A stretch of DNA of 64,000 nucleotides from positions 154,824 through 218,823 of the forward strand of contig JAFEBS010000008.1 of the NCBI GenBank assembly GCA_018242525.1. The letters are read 5' to 3'. A model generated the notes under the pieces. The model was not told where the DNA came from. It did no database searches and saw only the letters and a list, made by a program, of their open reading frames with translations. A program made the translations under genes and the position numbers. Below are positions 44,701-53,100 of this stretch, piece by piece (position 1 is the first letter of the stretch; every line of letters begins with the position of its first letter). Source of the stretch: Planctomycetota bacterium. Lineage in GTDB: Bacteria > Planctomycetota > Planctomycetia > Planctomycetales > Planctomycetaceae.

Positions 44701-45254
44701 TGACTGATGAGTTGTCCCGGCGACGGTCGCATCTGGCGGCCGAAGTGGACCGGTACATTCCCCTGGTATTTGCACGACATCTCTTGAGTGAGGCCGTGCG
44801 TCGATTCGAACGTGAAAATCAGCCCGAGATGATTGCCACCGTGTCACGACTGATCGGCCAGATGACGGCGGGCAAATACACCGAATTCGACCGCACCACG
44901 GGCAGTACTCAGGGGATCCTGGTCCGCAGATACGATGGAGTCGAACGGACGCCGGATCAGCTCAGCTCGGGCACCCGGGAACAGTTGTACCTGGCGATCC
45001 GCCTGGCGTACGTCCTGCACTACTGCCGTCAGAACGAACCGTTGCCGATCGTGATGGACGATGTCCTGGTGAATTTCGACGATGGCCGAGTCTGCCAGAC
45101 ACTGGCGACGCTGGCGGATGTGGCTCAGTCGGTCCAGATCCTGTTTTTCACCTGTCATCCCCATATGGTGCAACTGGCGCGGGAGATCATTCCAAATCTG
45201 CAGCCGATCGACCTTCCTTCGCCAGGCAGCGGACCGACCGCAGCGACCGCCTGA
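41760..45254 (+). CDS. YhaN/SbcC-like AAA ATPase with long coiled coil
   Basis: 1164 residues from GTG 41760 inside the stop of the previous gene. The N-terminal ATPase half starts MKLRQVHINQFGHF and has Walker A GPNEAGKTT (31-39). The middle is a long coiled coil rich in Glu, Arg and Gln (about 180-960), with no obvious CxxC zinc hook. The C-terminal half carries the signature-like LSSGTREQLYLAI and Walker B LPIVMDDVLVNFDD (about 1095-1108). With the metallophosphoesterase it forms an SbcCD/YhaNO-like pair that probably senses or trims DNA ends. YhaN-type members are common in bacteria outside the classical SbcC set. Confidence 0.85.
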   Translation: MKLRQVHINQFGHFTDCVLTLPADGLQVVYGPNEAGKTTLLQFLRGWLFDFPARTPYDFKAGSEIAGVGTLTLSDGRIVELRRRKGTKNKVSVKIDGQESGLDEIGFQRLIGHANRSLFESIFAFGLDQLSQGEESLKHESLQSALFGGGLGSAASPEKILQELDRQAGDLFSPNAKKPAINITLADLKVLQVQIKEKSLRSDDYLKRQQAVAEAETRAAEFNLSVDRLRREHSRLEKLCRAHQKWTVLQQCRSDRAPLSVPPTLPADAGIRYASLSEKIQSGDDEAARLSNVVTGLERDLSALNLDPGAVSYRAEIRACLELKQSFLEAKADLPKLKAEHAAARQQIDRELNELRPGWTHEDLRSFSVDVATRAEIDRLIDADRLRETTQAELRAKREQLSAQLRQDRADLASLGELRDVASLVAVLADESSYSSDRKVLEKRSIEATRIERQLATQLKKLTPPLPAGNAAPQELPVPRIGTIKQFEADFTDLREQLRATLDSLRQDETELGDVQGKLDELTARGVVPSLSERDAARQRRDSSWTTIRRRLIDDHETSWFGIDPQALGNSYEQAVRDADGIADRIYANADAVVRREELGRQRDVLVARIAQKRERVEVLQQQESDLQMRWVATWQSCGFEPLAPDAMRSWVSDHEAACETIAKREEIQAESEILRQQVAAFETRLRSACAANTDQIPVLLVIARDAVDDAKEQQRRSRELNRDIKRLEPQLAECDADLQALCGRESDWHDQWKAVLSQLRLPADLDTELTRTVIERLQSTRVKLDSLPQEEERLAAMQARLDEFAARVRPLCEALAPELTRDTPELAVEKLSDQLERAAEAQKQYDQLCRERDAAIDARQLVESRRDKLVAERTDLFAAAEVTSEAEFFEIVARSEKIRLLDAELEQTKHEIDLIRAGEDREEFERALLELEPSILDGQRRDLADQLHLAEQQKREADGAAAVAKSELARLDGSGDAAVLTDELSRRRSHLAAEVDRYIPLVFARHLLSEAVRRFERENQPEMIATVSRLIGQMTAGKYTEFDRTTGSTQGILVRRYDGVERTPDQLSSGTREQLYLAIRLAYVLHYCRQNEPLPIVMDDVLVNFDDGRVCQTLATLADVAQSVQILFFTCHPHMVQLAREIIPNLQPIDLPSPGSGPTAATA

Positions 45255-45269
45255 CCGGGCAACCACTGA

Positions 45270-46823
45270 TCATTTTTCGGAAAGCTTCCGGAATCGGCGT
45301 AAGACTTCGAAGTGGCAACCCACGCAGAGTGCGATGTTCACGACCACCATGAGCAGCAGAATTCCGTACGCCATTTCTGCACCGCCTCCACCGCCGCTCA
45401 GGGCTCCGAGGACAACGAACAGGACAGCGAGCACCATGGATTCCACCATTTGAATCGCGTACATGGCACCAATGGCCAGTGGTGTGGCCCCCCAGCGAAC
45501 GACCAGGGCGATGACGGCCGTCAAATGCGGAAGCAACAGCAAATGCGGGATGAAAAAGAAGACGACATAGCCAACTTCCCAATCGCTTGACCTCAGCCAG
45601 GTCTGCACCAACCCCGAGCATGCGAAGGCGACAAGTCCAAACGTGACGCCGGGAACCAGGCCGAGCAACGCACCAGCCAGCTTCGGGTAAACAATCTTCG
45701 GAACGGATCGCGGCAGCATCACCAGCGAGGAAATCGTCTGTCCCCGCACTTCATCCTGCATCGCACGCGAGATCAACAAGCTGGCATCGATTGGCAGGAT
45801 GGCAAATTCACTCATCAGAAAGATGACGCAGGATTCACTGATGTCGTTCGGAGAATTCAAATAGTAGACAAGGCCGAAAAACGCCAGATAGAAACCCGTT
45901 CGCACCAGCAGTCCGGAAACTCCCCCCGCAACGAAGTGGTAGTCCTTCCAGACCAGTGCGTCCAATGTCACCCGTCCCGGTTTGAACAGTTTCCACCGGC
46001 CCGTGCTCCGTGAAACGAGTCCCCTCGACATCGGTTCGGACTTCGGCTGTCGGCTGCAGACATCGAAGACCAGCCACGCCAATCCAAAAGCCGCGACGCC
46101 CCCCAGCAGATTGGAAACGACCTGCACGTTCCCGAACGGAGACGAATACCCCGTCGTCAGAATCTCACTCGTTTGCAGGAAAATGCAGGATTTGGCAATC
46201 ACGGACAACACCGGCAGGAATCCGTTTGAAATCCCGGAAGCCACGGTGGAATCGACCCACCACCCGCAATACAACGGAATCAACCAGTACAGGATCAGGG
46301 TGATCAGTGTCGCTCGAGATGAACCGCGGCTGTTCTGACAAACGGTTGACCAGAAGACTCCGATCGCCGCCAGCAGGATTGCGTATGCCGCCATGGAAAT
46401 GTAGGCAGCGCTGATCTGGGCTCCGCTGACTCCCCCCAGCGTGATCGACAGAAGGGCAAATGGGTATTCCACAATCAGCAACGTCAGCACCTGGACCAGT
46501 CGTCCCCCAACTTTCCCAAGAATCAGCCCCACCGAATTGACACCCGCCATTTGCAGCAGGCCCAGCGAATCCTCTTCCTTCTCCTCAGTAATCGCACTGG
46601 AAAAGCTGCCGATACCCAGCAGTGTCAGAAACACCAGGTTCAGAAACAGGATCGACTTGAACAGACTCAATCCGGGCGCACTCATCCCGATCGACAGAAC
46701 ATGGACTTGAACGATCGAAAGATAAATCAGCACCAGCAAACCCAGCCGGGCCACGTGCATGCCGCGGGACCGCACGTCCATTCGCAGCGAACGACTCAAC
46801 AGGGCCAGCACACCGGCAAACAT
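45270..46823 (-). CDS. ABC-2-type transporter permease
   Basis: 517 residues from ATG 46823, chosen because the upstream open frame adds polar residues without membrane character. About 12 hydrophobic helices are present, for example LGLLVLIYLSIVQVHVLSI, AAYAILLAAIGVFWSTV and LVPGVTFGLVAFACSG. SITEEKEEDSLGLLQMAG (about 100-117) is the loop typical of GldF/NosY-type permeases. No ATPase domain and no ATP-binding-protein gene lies next to it, so the partner is elsewhere. It converges with the ATPase gene, with 15 bases between stops. The substrate is unknown. Confidence 0.75.
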   Translation of the reverse strand: MFAGVLALLSRSLRMDVRSRGMHVARLGLLVLIYLSIVQVHVLSIGMSAPGLSLFKSILFLNLVFLTLLGIGSFSSAITEEKEEDSLGLLQMAGVNSVGLILGKVGGRLVQVLTLLIVEYPFALLSITLGGVSGAQISAAYISMAAYAILLAAIGVFWSTVCQNSRGSSRATLITLILYWLIPLYCGWWVDSTVASGISNGFLPVLSVIAKSCIFLQTSEILTTGYSSPFGNVQVVSNLLGGVAAFGLAWLVFDVCSRQPKSEPMSRGLVSRSTGRWKLFKPGRVTLDALVWKDYHFVAGGVSGLLVRTGFYLAFFGLVYYLNSPNDISESCVIFLMSEFAILPIDASLLISRAMQDEVRGQTISSLVMLPRSVPKIVYPKLAGALLGLVPGVTFGLVAFACSGLVQTWLRSSDWEVGYVVFFFIPHLLLLPHLTAVIALVVRWGATPLAIGAMYAIQMVESMVLAVLFVVLGALSGGGGGAEMAYGILLLMVVVNIALCVGCHFEVLRRFRKLSEK

Positions 46824-46975
46824 GGGTCCTCGACTTTCTGTCTCGCGAAATCTCCAACGCGTCGTGCTATAAAGGGAACTCAATCCACTGCCAGAGAGAC
46901 CGAAACCGGAATCAGACAATACCATTAACCGTCTGTTTTCGCCTGTTCCGATCGCCCGAGCAAAGGCAGAGAAAC

Positions 46976-46980
46976 GGAGG
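46976..46980 (+). promoter_or_regulatory. Shine-Dalgarno GGAGG that selects the 46988 start
   Basis: GGAGG lies 7 bases before the ATG at 46988, favouring it over the GTG at 46985 by spacing. Confidence 0.65.
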
Positions 46981-46987
46981 TGATGTG

Positions 46988-47479
46988 ATGTACGCGGTCT
47001 TCCACGGCTGGCGACGGAAGGCGGGGTGTGGAACGCTGGTGATGGCCCTGGCGGTCATGAGCGGATGGATCAGGAGCGGCAGCATCAGGGACCAGGTTAT
47101 ATTTCCCTACGCCGATTTTGAAACGGTCAGTTTGATTTCGTTTGATCGTAGCCTCTTATGGGGGAGGCACCATGACGAGCGTTTCAAATCGACGATAAAA
47201 CTTCCCGTCTGCGCGAATAGCCCTTTGGGTACAACCTTTGTCAGCTTTTTTGACAACGAGTCAGGTGTCGAATGGTATTGGCAGTGGTGTGGTTTCGGCG
47301 TCGGCGAAGTCCGACACAAAACGATGCGGGATCTTTTGAAGTTTTGGATCATCCCCTACTGGTCAATCGTCAGCCCCCTGACACTCCTCTCCGCCTACTT
47401 GATTCTCTGGCCGGGCAAGCGTAAGGCCAATAAACTAATACAAAACTCGACAACTTCCACTTCAAATCTTCAGTCTTGA
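46988..47479 (+). CDS. Small membrane protein, planctomycete-type, unknown function
   Basis: 163 residues. One membrane segment near the N terminus (about 12-30, TLVMALAVMSGWI) and a second near the C terminus (about 120-140, IPYWSIVSPLTLLSAYLILW) flank an extracytoplasmic domain of about 85 residues rich in Trp and Phe (GVEWYWQWCGFGVG). A basic Lys-rich tail follows. I recall multi-copy proteins of this shape, ending in a PYW-S-L-T-x-LSAYL segment, in planctomycetes, but cannot assign a role. Base composition is lower in GC than its neighbours. A GGAGG sits before the start. Confidence 0.65.
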   Translation: MYAVFHGWRRKAGCGTLVMALAVMSGWIRSGSIRDQVIFPYADFETVSLISFDRSLLWGRHHDERFKSTIKLPVCANSPLGTTFVSFFDNESGVEWYWQWCGFGVGEVRHKTMRDLLKFWIIPYWSIVSPLTLLSAYLILWPGKRKANKLIQNSTTSTSNLQS

Positions 47480-47999
47480 AGCGATCTGGAATCTGGAGCG
47501 AAACAATCAAAGCTGCCAACTCCGAGCGCTGCAGCCACTCAGTCCGGATGACGGTCTTCTGCTGGGGACGACGCCACAGTCGGGTTTAATTGGACACGGA
47601 CGACGCGTAAGACACGGAGAAGGCATGGAAGACGAAGAAGAATTGTTGGGGGGGGCGTAACAACGCCGCTTGCTGAAGGCGTGATATGTTATTGCTTGCA
47701 ACCTGCCCGAACCGGTGGCTTGCCGAAGCGATTTCTCACGTCGTTTTGAAATCTCTCCGTGTCGTCCGCGTTTTCCGTGTCCCAATCTTTTTTTGCAGAA
47801 AGTCTTGCCATGTCCGACTGGAAATTCCAAGCCAACGGCTTCTTGGCGGCAAGCAAAGAAATCAAACGTTAGTAGTACGAATTCAGCTACGGGAAACTTT
47901 GCACGGCATCTGGCTAAACCGGACACATGCAACAGTCCGCGTAAACGGTTATCTTGTGGGACGAACTGCCATTGCAATGACCTCGAACATTGAATTCGA
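47480..47999. repeat. Intergenic region with GACACGGA-type inverted tracts
   Basis: The 520 bases hold no convincing gene; the open frame at 47507-48013 on the minus strand looks accidental. GGACACGGACGACGCG near 47592 is roughly complementary to CGTCCGCGTTTTCCGTGTCC near 47763, and GACACGGAGA near 47611 to CTCCGTGTC near 47755. These tracts resemble the CACGAAGGACACGAAGG type at 7568. The rest is featureless. Confidence 0.45.
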
Positions 48000-49790
48000 A
48001 TGCCGACCATCACAAATATTGCTGCCTACAAATTCGCGCCGCTGCAGGATCTGAAGCCGCTGCGTGAGCGATTGATTCAACAGTGCAAGGCTTGGGGGCT
48101 GCGGGGAACGATCCTGCTCAGTCCGGAAGGGATCAACCTGTTCGTGGCGGGCTTGAGGGCACCGATCGATCGCCTGCTGGGGGAATTGCGTGCCGTCCCG
48201 GGACTGGCCGGATTAGAAGTCAAGGTCAGCGACAGCGATCACCAGCCGTTTCACCGGATGCTGGTGAAAATCAAGAAGGAAATCATCGCATTTGGCGTGG
48301 AGGGAATCGATCCGGCGCACCAGCCCGCTCCCCGTGTGTCGGCCCGGGAACTGAAGCAGTGGCTGGACGAGGGCCGCCCGGTCACGTTGCTGGACACGCG
48401 GAATGATTACGAAGTCAAACTGGGGACGTTTCACAACGCGGTACCGATCGGCGTGCAACATTTTCGCAACTTCCCAGACGCAGTCCGCAAGCTGCCGGCG
48501 GAACTGAAAAGGCAACCGATCGTCACCTTCTGCACGGGAGGCATCCGTTGCGAGAAGGCCGCTCCCTTCATGCTGCGCGAAGGATTTGAGAAGATCTTTC
48601 AACTGGACGGCGGCATCCTGAAATACTTTGAGGAATGCGGCAGCGCCCATTACGACGGGGAATGCTTTGTGTTCGATCAGCGGGTCGGCGTCGATCCGAG
48701 TCTGCACGAAACCGATTCGACGCAATGCCACGCCTGCCAGACTCCGTTAAGTGTCGACGATCAACAGGATCCGCGTTACGTCGCCGGGAAATCGTGTCCG
48801 TATTGCCACCGCAGCACGGAATTGCAGCGGGCGGAAGAGATCCAGCGGCGTCAGGAGGCCATCCGGCGCGTGACCACGCCATTGCCGGGAAGTCAGCCGT
48901 ATGACAACTTCCGGCCGGTCAAGGTGCCGGCGTCGTTTGACGGCCGCACGTTGCTGGAATGTCTGAGCGGGCTGTTCGGTCATGTTCCCATTGAAGACTG
49001 GCGGAGGCACTGCGAGGCAGGGCGGATGTTGAGTCCGACAGGGGAACCGGTGGGAGCCGATCACGTCGTTCAGGTTGGCGAACGTTATCTGCAGCGAAAA
49101 CCGGAGACTGTTGAACCGGACGTGAACGTCAACATCCAGATCCTGCATGAGGACGAAGCGATCCTGGTATTGAACAAGCCCGCGCCCCTGCCGATGCATC
49201 CCTGCGGCCGATTCAATCGCAACACGCTGCAATATATCCTGGGCGAAGTCTACAAGCCGCAGTCCCCCCGGCCGGCACATCGCCTGGATGCAAACACCAG
49301 CGGGGTCGTGGTCCTGTCACGCACCAGGCACGTGGCCAGTCTGCTGCAGCCCCAGTTTGAACGGGGCGAGGTGGAAAAAATGTATCTGGCCCGCGTCCAG
49401 GGCCATCCTCCCGACGATCAGTTCGAATGCCGGGCCGCGATCAGTGACTGTTCCGGCGACCTCGGTTCCCGCGAGACCGTTACGGAAGGAGGTCTGCCGG
49501 CTGTGACTCTGTTTCGGGTCCTGGAACGATTCCCGGACCAGACGGCGCTATTGGAGGTGATTCCACGGACCGGTCGCACCAACCAGATCCGCGTTCACCT
49601 GTGGCACCTGGGTTGGCCCATCTGCGGCGATCAGGCGTACCTGCCCGGCCGCACACTGGGAGAAACTCAGACTCATCCGGTCAACGCCCCGCCACTCTGT
49701 TTGTTCGCGCACCGCATCACGATCACGCATCCCCTGTCACGGCAACGCCTGACGTTTGAAGGCAACCGTCCGGCCTGGGCCATGGATTGA
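48000..49790 (+). CDS. TrhO-RluA fusion: tRNA uridine-34 hydroxylase plus pseudouridine synthase
   Basis: 596 residues. The N-terminal half (about 1-275) is TrhO (formerly YceA): an acylphosphatase-like start, then a rhodanese domain with catalytic Cys 178 in TFCTGGIRCEKA, and two CxxC pairs (243/246 and 266/269) like the zinc-binding C-terminal region. Next comes an S4-like segment (about 313-362) and an RluA-type pseudouridine synthase with HRLDANTSGVVVLSR (catalytic Asp 430) and RTGRTNQIRVHLWHLGWPI. TrhO makes 5-hydroxyuridine at tRNA position 34; RluA-family enzymes make pseudouridine at various RNA sites. The two are normally separate proteins. No signal peptide, so cytoplasmic. Confidence 0.85.
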   Translation: MPTITNIAAYKFAPLQDLKPLRERLIQQCKAWGLRGTILLSPEGINLFVAGLRAPIDRLLGELRAVPGLAGLEVKVSDSDHQPFHRMLVKIKKEIIAFGVEGIDPAHQPAPRVSARELKQWLDEGRPVTLLDTRNDYEVKLGTFHNAVPIGVQHFRNFPDAVRKLPAELKRQPIVTFCTGGIRCEKAAPFMLREGFEKIFQLDGGILKYFEECGSAHYDGECFVFDQRVGVDPSLHETDSTQCHACQTPLSVDDQQDPRYVAGKSCPYCHRSTELQRAEEIQRRQEAIRRVTTPLPGSQPYDNFRPVKVPASFDGRTLLECLSGLFGHVPIEDWRRHCEAGRMLSPTGEPVGADHVVQVGERYLQRKPETVEPDVNVNIQILHEDEAILVLNKPAPLPMHPCGRFNRNTLQYILGEVYKPQSPRPAHRLDANTSGVVVLSRTRHVASLLQPQFERGEVEKMYLARVQGHPPDDQFECRAAISDCSGDLGSRETVTEGGLPAVTLFRVLERFPDQTALLEVIPRTGRTNQIRVHLWHLGWPICGDQAYLPGRTLGETQTHPVNAPPLCLFAHRITITHPLSRQRLTFEGNRPAWAMD

Positions 49791-49835
49791 CCACGAACTG
49801 CTTAGTAACTCTTTCCAGAAATCCTGGAACAAGTC

Positions 49836-50125
49836 CAGGTGAGCCGGGTGCCGTCAGACCCCGGACGAGCGGTATTGTGCGCGAAAAAGCGTCCGGGGCC
49901 TGACGGCCAATGGCACTTACTTTAGGCATGTAATCCGAAGCGTGAGCGAGGGAGGTCGGGAATTAACGCGATGCCTCGCTGACGCTTTGGGTTGCATTGT
50001 GAGCCGCACGGCGCTAGCCGCGGGTGCATTCTCACTCGAACCCGAAGAACCCGCGGCTAGCGCCGTGCGGCTCACAAAGTAAGTGCCATTGGGCGCTAGC
50101 CGCCTGACGGCACCCGGCTCACCTG
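49836..50125. repeat. Nested composite of palindromic repeats, about 290 bp
   Basis: The ends are inverted 22-nt arms (49836-49857 and 50104-50125) containing GGTGAGCCGGGTGCCGTCAG. Inside are, in order: a 17-bp hairpin (49851-49867/49890-49906, one mismatch), an inner inverted pair (about 49905-49924/50075-50094, CCAATGGCACTTACTTT), an imperfect family-B-like hairpin (about 49936-49990) and a perfect 26-bp palindrome (49998-50023/50050-50075). Pieces match family A at 15964-16009 and at the start of the window. It fills the convergent gap between the TrhO-RluA gene and the histidine kinase. Confidence 0.85.
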
Positions 50126-50169
50126 TTTCAAGAGTGTTCCCCTACTAAGTGGTGCCCTGTTCCTGGCGG

Positions 50170-53100
50170 TTACGTCACGACCCGTTTGGGGTTCTGCGCC
50201 AGCGCGAGATGCCGCTCGCAGACGGAAAAGAGCTGATCTTTCTGGATCGGTTTGACGGCGAATCCGTCGAATCCGGAATCCAGGCATCGATCACGATCCT
50301 CATCAGACGCATGCGCTGTCAGAGCAATGATCTGTCCGGAATACCCCTTGCTGCGCAGCAGCGCGGTGGCCGTGTAGCCATCCATTTCAGGCATCTGGAT
50401 GTCCATCAGGATCAAGTCAAAGGAAGTCGCATTGGAGGCCGACTTGAGCACCGCATCCACTGCCAGAAGACCGTTGTCGACGACCTGAACATCTGCGCCC
50501 CACTTCTGCAGCAGAAAGGCAATCAACTTCTGGTTGGCAAGAACATCCTCGGCGAGCAGGATCCGGCCGGACAGCCGCAAGACGGCGCTGTTTGCGGTGA
50601 TTGCGACCACGCTGGAATTGATTGGCGGAGCGCACGTCAATAGCTCCGTGCCGGCACACGGTTCTGCTTTGATTTCCAAGGTGAATCTGCTTCCGCTGCC
50701 AAATTCACTGCTTGCGGTAATGTCTCCCCCCAGCATGTTCGCCAGCCGTTTGGAAATCGACAGCCCCAATCCGGTCCCGCCAAACCGTCGCGACATCGAC
50801 GCATCGGCCTGGGAGAACGGAGTGAACAGACGATGCAGTTGTTCTTCCTTGATCCCGATGCCGCTGTCGGAAACGGTGAAGAACTGACGCTGAGTTCCCG
50901 TTTCATAGCGAACAATCACCTTCACGATTCCGCGCTGGGTGAACTTGATCGCATTGCCGACCAGATTGACCAGGATCTGGCGGACGCGCAACGCGTCTGT
51001 CGTGATTCGTTCGGGCATCGGGAAGCAGAATTCGGTCTGCAATTGCAGTCCCTTTTCCGCGGCGCGCAACTGCATCAGGCGCAGGACGTCTTGCACCAGT
51101 TCCCGCGGGGAGACCTGGGCTGGTTCGAGTGTCATTCGGTCGGCTTCGATCTTGGACAGGTCCAGGATGTCGTCGATCAGTTCCTGCAGGTGACGGCCAT
51201 TACTGCGGATGATGTCAATCGTCTCGCGATGCGGGACTGCGGGTGTGGAGTCATCTTCATCGTAGAGCAGATCTGCGTAACCCAGGATGGCCGTCAGCGG
51301 AGTTCGCAGTTCATGACTCATGTTCGCCAGAAACTCGCTCTTGGCCCGCGCCGCCGCCTCGGCCTGATCACGCGCTCGCGCCAATTCTTCGGACTGGCGA
51401 ATCAATTGAATGGACTGTTCGGTAATTCGGTCACGTGATGCTTCGACCTGCTTCAGATACCGGCTGGAGTCTTCTTCCATCCGCTTTCGATCGGTGATGT
51501 CCGAATGAGTGCCAATCATGCGCAGCGCGGCTCCGGCCGGATCGCAGCTGACGATGATCCCGCGACTCAGAATCCACCTCACGGACCCGTCCTGGCAAAG
51601 CATCCGGTGTTCGTTCATGTACGAGACCGATTTGCCTCCGAGGTAGTCCTGCAGGCTGGTCATGACGATTGGCAGGTCGTCTGGATGAATGCGACTTTTC
51701 CAGCCATCCAGGCTGTGCTCCAGTTCGTGCTCGGCAAAGCCCAGCATTTCGCACCAGCGACGTGAGAAGACGACTTCCCCGGTCTGAATGTTCCAATCCC
51801 AGACGCCATCGCCAGCCCCTTCCAGGGCAAATTTCCAGCGTTCTTCGCTTTCCAGCAGGGCGGCGTCCACCTGTTTGCGTTCGATCGCGATCCCGGCCAG
51901 ATTCGAGGCCACCTCGATCAAACGGATTTCAGATTCCGTCGGAGCACACTTTTCGGTCCCGTAAATGGCAAACGTTCCAAGCACCGCCCCCGACTTTCCC
52001 CGGATTGGTTCCGACCAGCATGATACCAGCCCGGCATCAAGTGCCAGATCCCGATACCCGTTCCAATAGGGATGCGTGGCGATATCTTCGACGACGACCC
52101 GTTCGCCAAGAAATGCGGCCGTGCCGCACGATCCGACCCCCATGCCAATTTCAATGCCATTGATGGCTTCCGCGTATTCTGCGGGCAGGCTGGGAGCGGC
52201 ACCGGTCAGCAACCGCGTCCCCCCTTTGTCCAGGAACAGGATGGAGCATCGCAGGCGGGGGCTTTCCGATTCGATACTTTGGACCAGCGGATCCAGAACC
52301 TCGGTCAAACTGGCGCCGCTGGCGAGCAGTTCCAGGACGCGGTTTCGGACTCGATCTCGCGATTCAGTCGCCTTGCGAACAGTGATGTCCTTGATGGAAC
52401 CTGCCATGCGGAAGGGAACCCCGCTCGCGTCCCAGACCGCCTGACCACGTTCCAGAAACCAGCGATATTCGCCGTCCCGGGTGCGCAATCGATGTTCGAT
52501 GTGATACGGCTCGCGATCCTGGAAGTGCCGTTCCACCGCCTGCCAGGTCATGTCGAAATCGTCGGGGTGAAGCACGTCAGCCAGTGCCGACAGCCAGACG
52601 TCGAATTCACCCTTGTCGTACCCCAGCAATTCCTTGAATCGATCTGAGTAGAACACCCGGTCCGTTCGCAGGTCCCAGTCCCAGATTCCGTCGTTGGCAC
52701 CCTGCAATACCAGGTTAAAACGCTCCTGGTTGATTCGCAGCGATTCTTCGGCGGACGACGCGCGCGCTGCCTCGGCATGCGCCAGCACCCATTCCTCGCG
52801 CAGGCGAACGGCCAGTTGACCGAAGTGCTCGATCATTCGTCCCAGTTCGTCCTGTGCCTCGATCGTCAGTTTCACCGGCTGACAATCATCCTCTGTCAGG
52901 ATGCGCTCGGTCACATCGCGCATCTGGTCCGCAGTCTGAATAATCGCCATACACAAACCGATCACCAGATATCCGGCCAGTGTCATTGGCATCAAAGCCG
53001 CCATCAGCAGGTACAGTCGCCAGGCCTGTGCTTGACTGGTGCGCTGTTCAACGACCTCATCAAACGCATCCTGACAGGCATTGAGCAGTGCCACAGTTTC

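Noticed and set aside
47507..48013. Minus-strand open frame before the TrhO-RluA gene
   Set aside because: It starts inside the TrhO coding region and runs through repeat-like tracts; no ribosome site or protein features.
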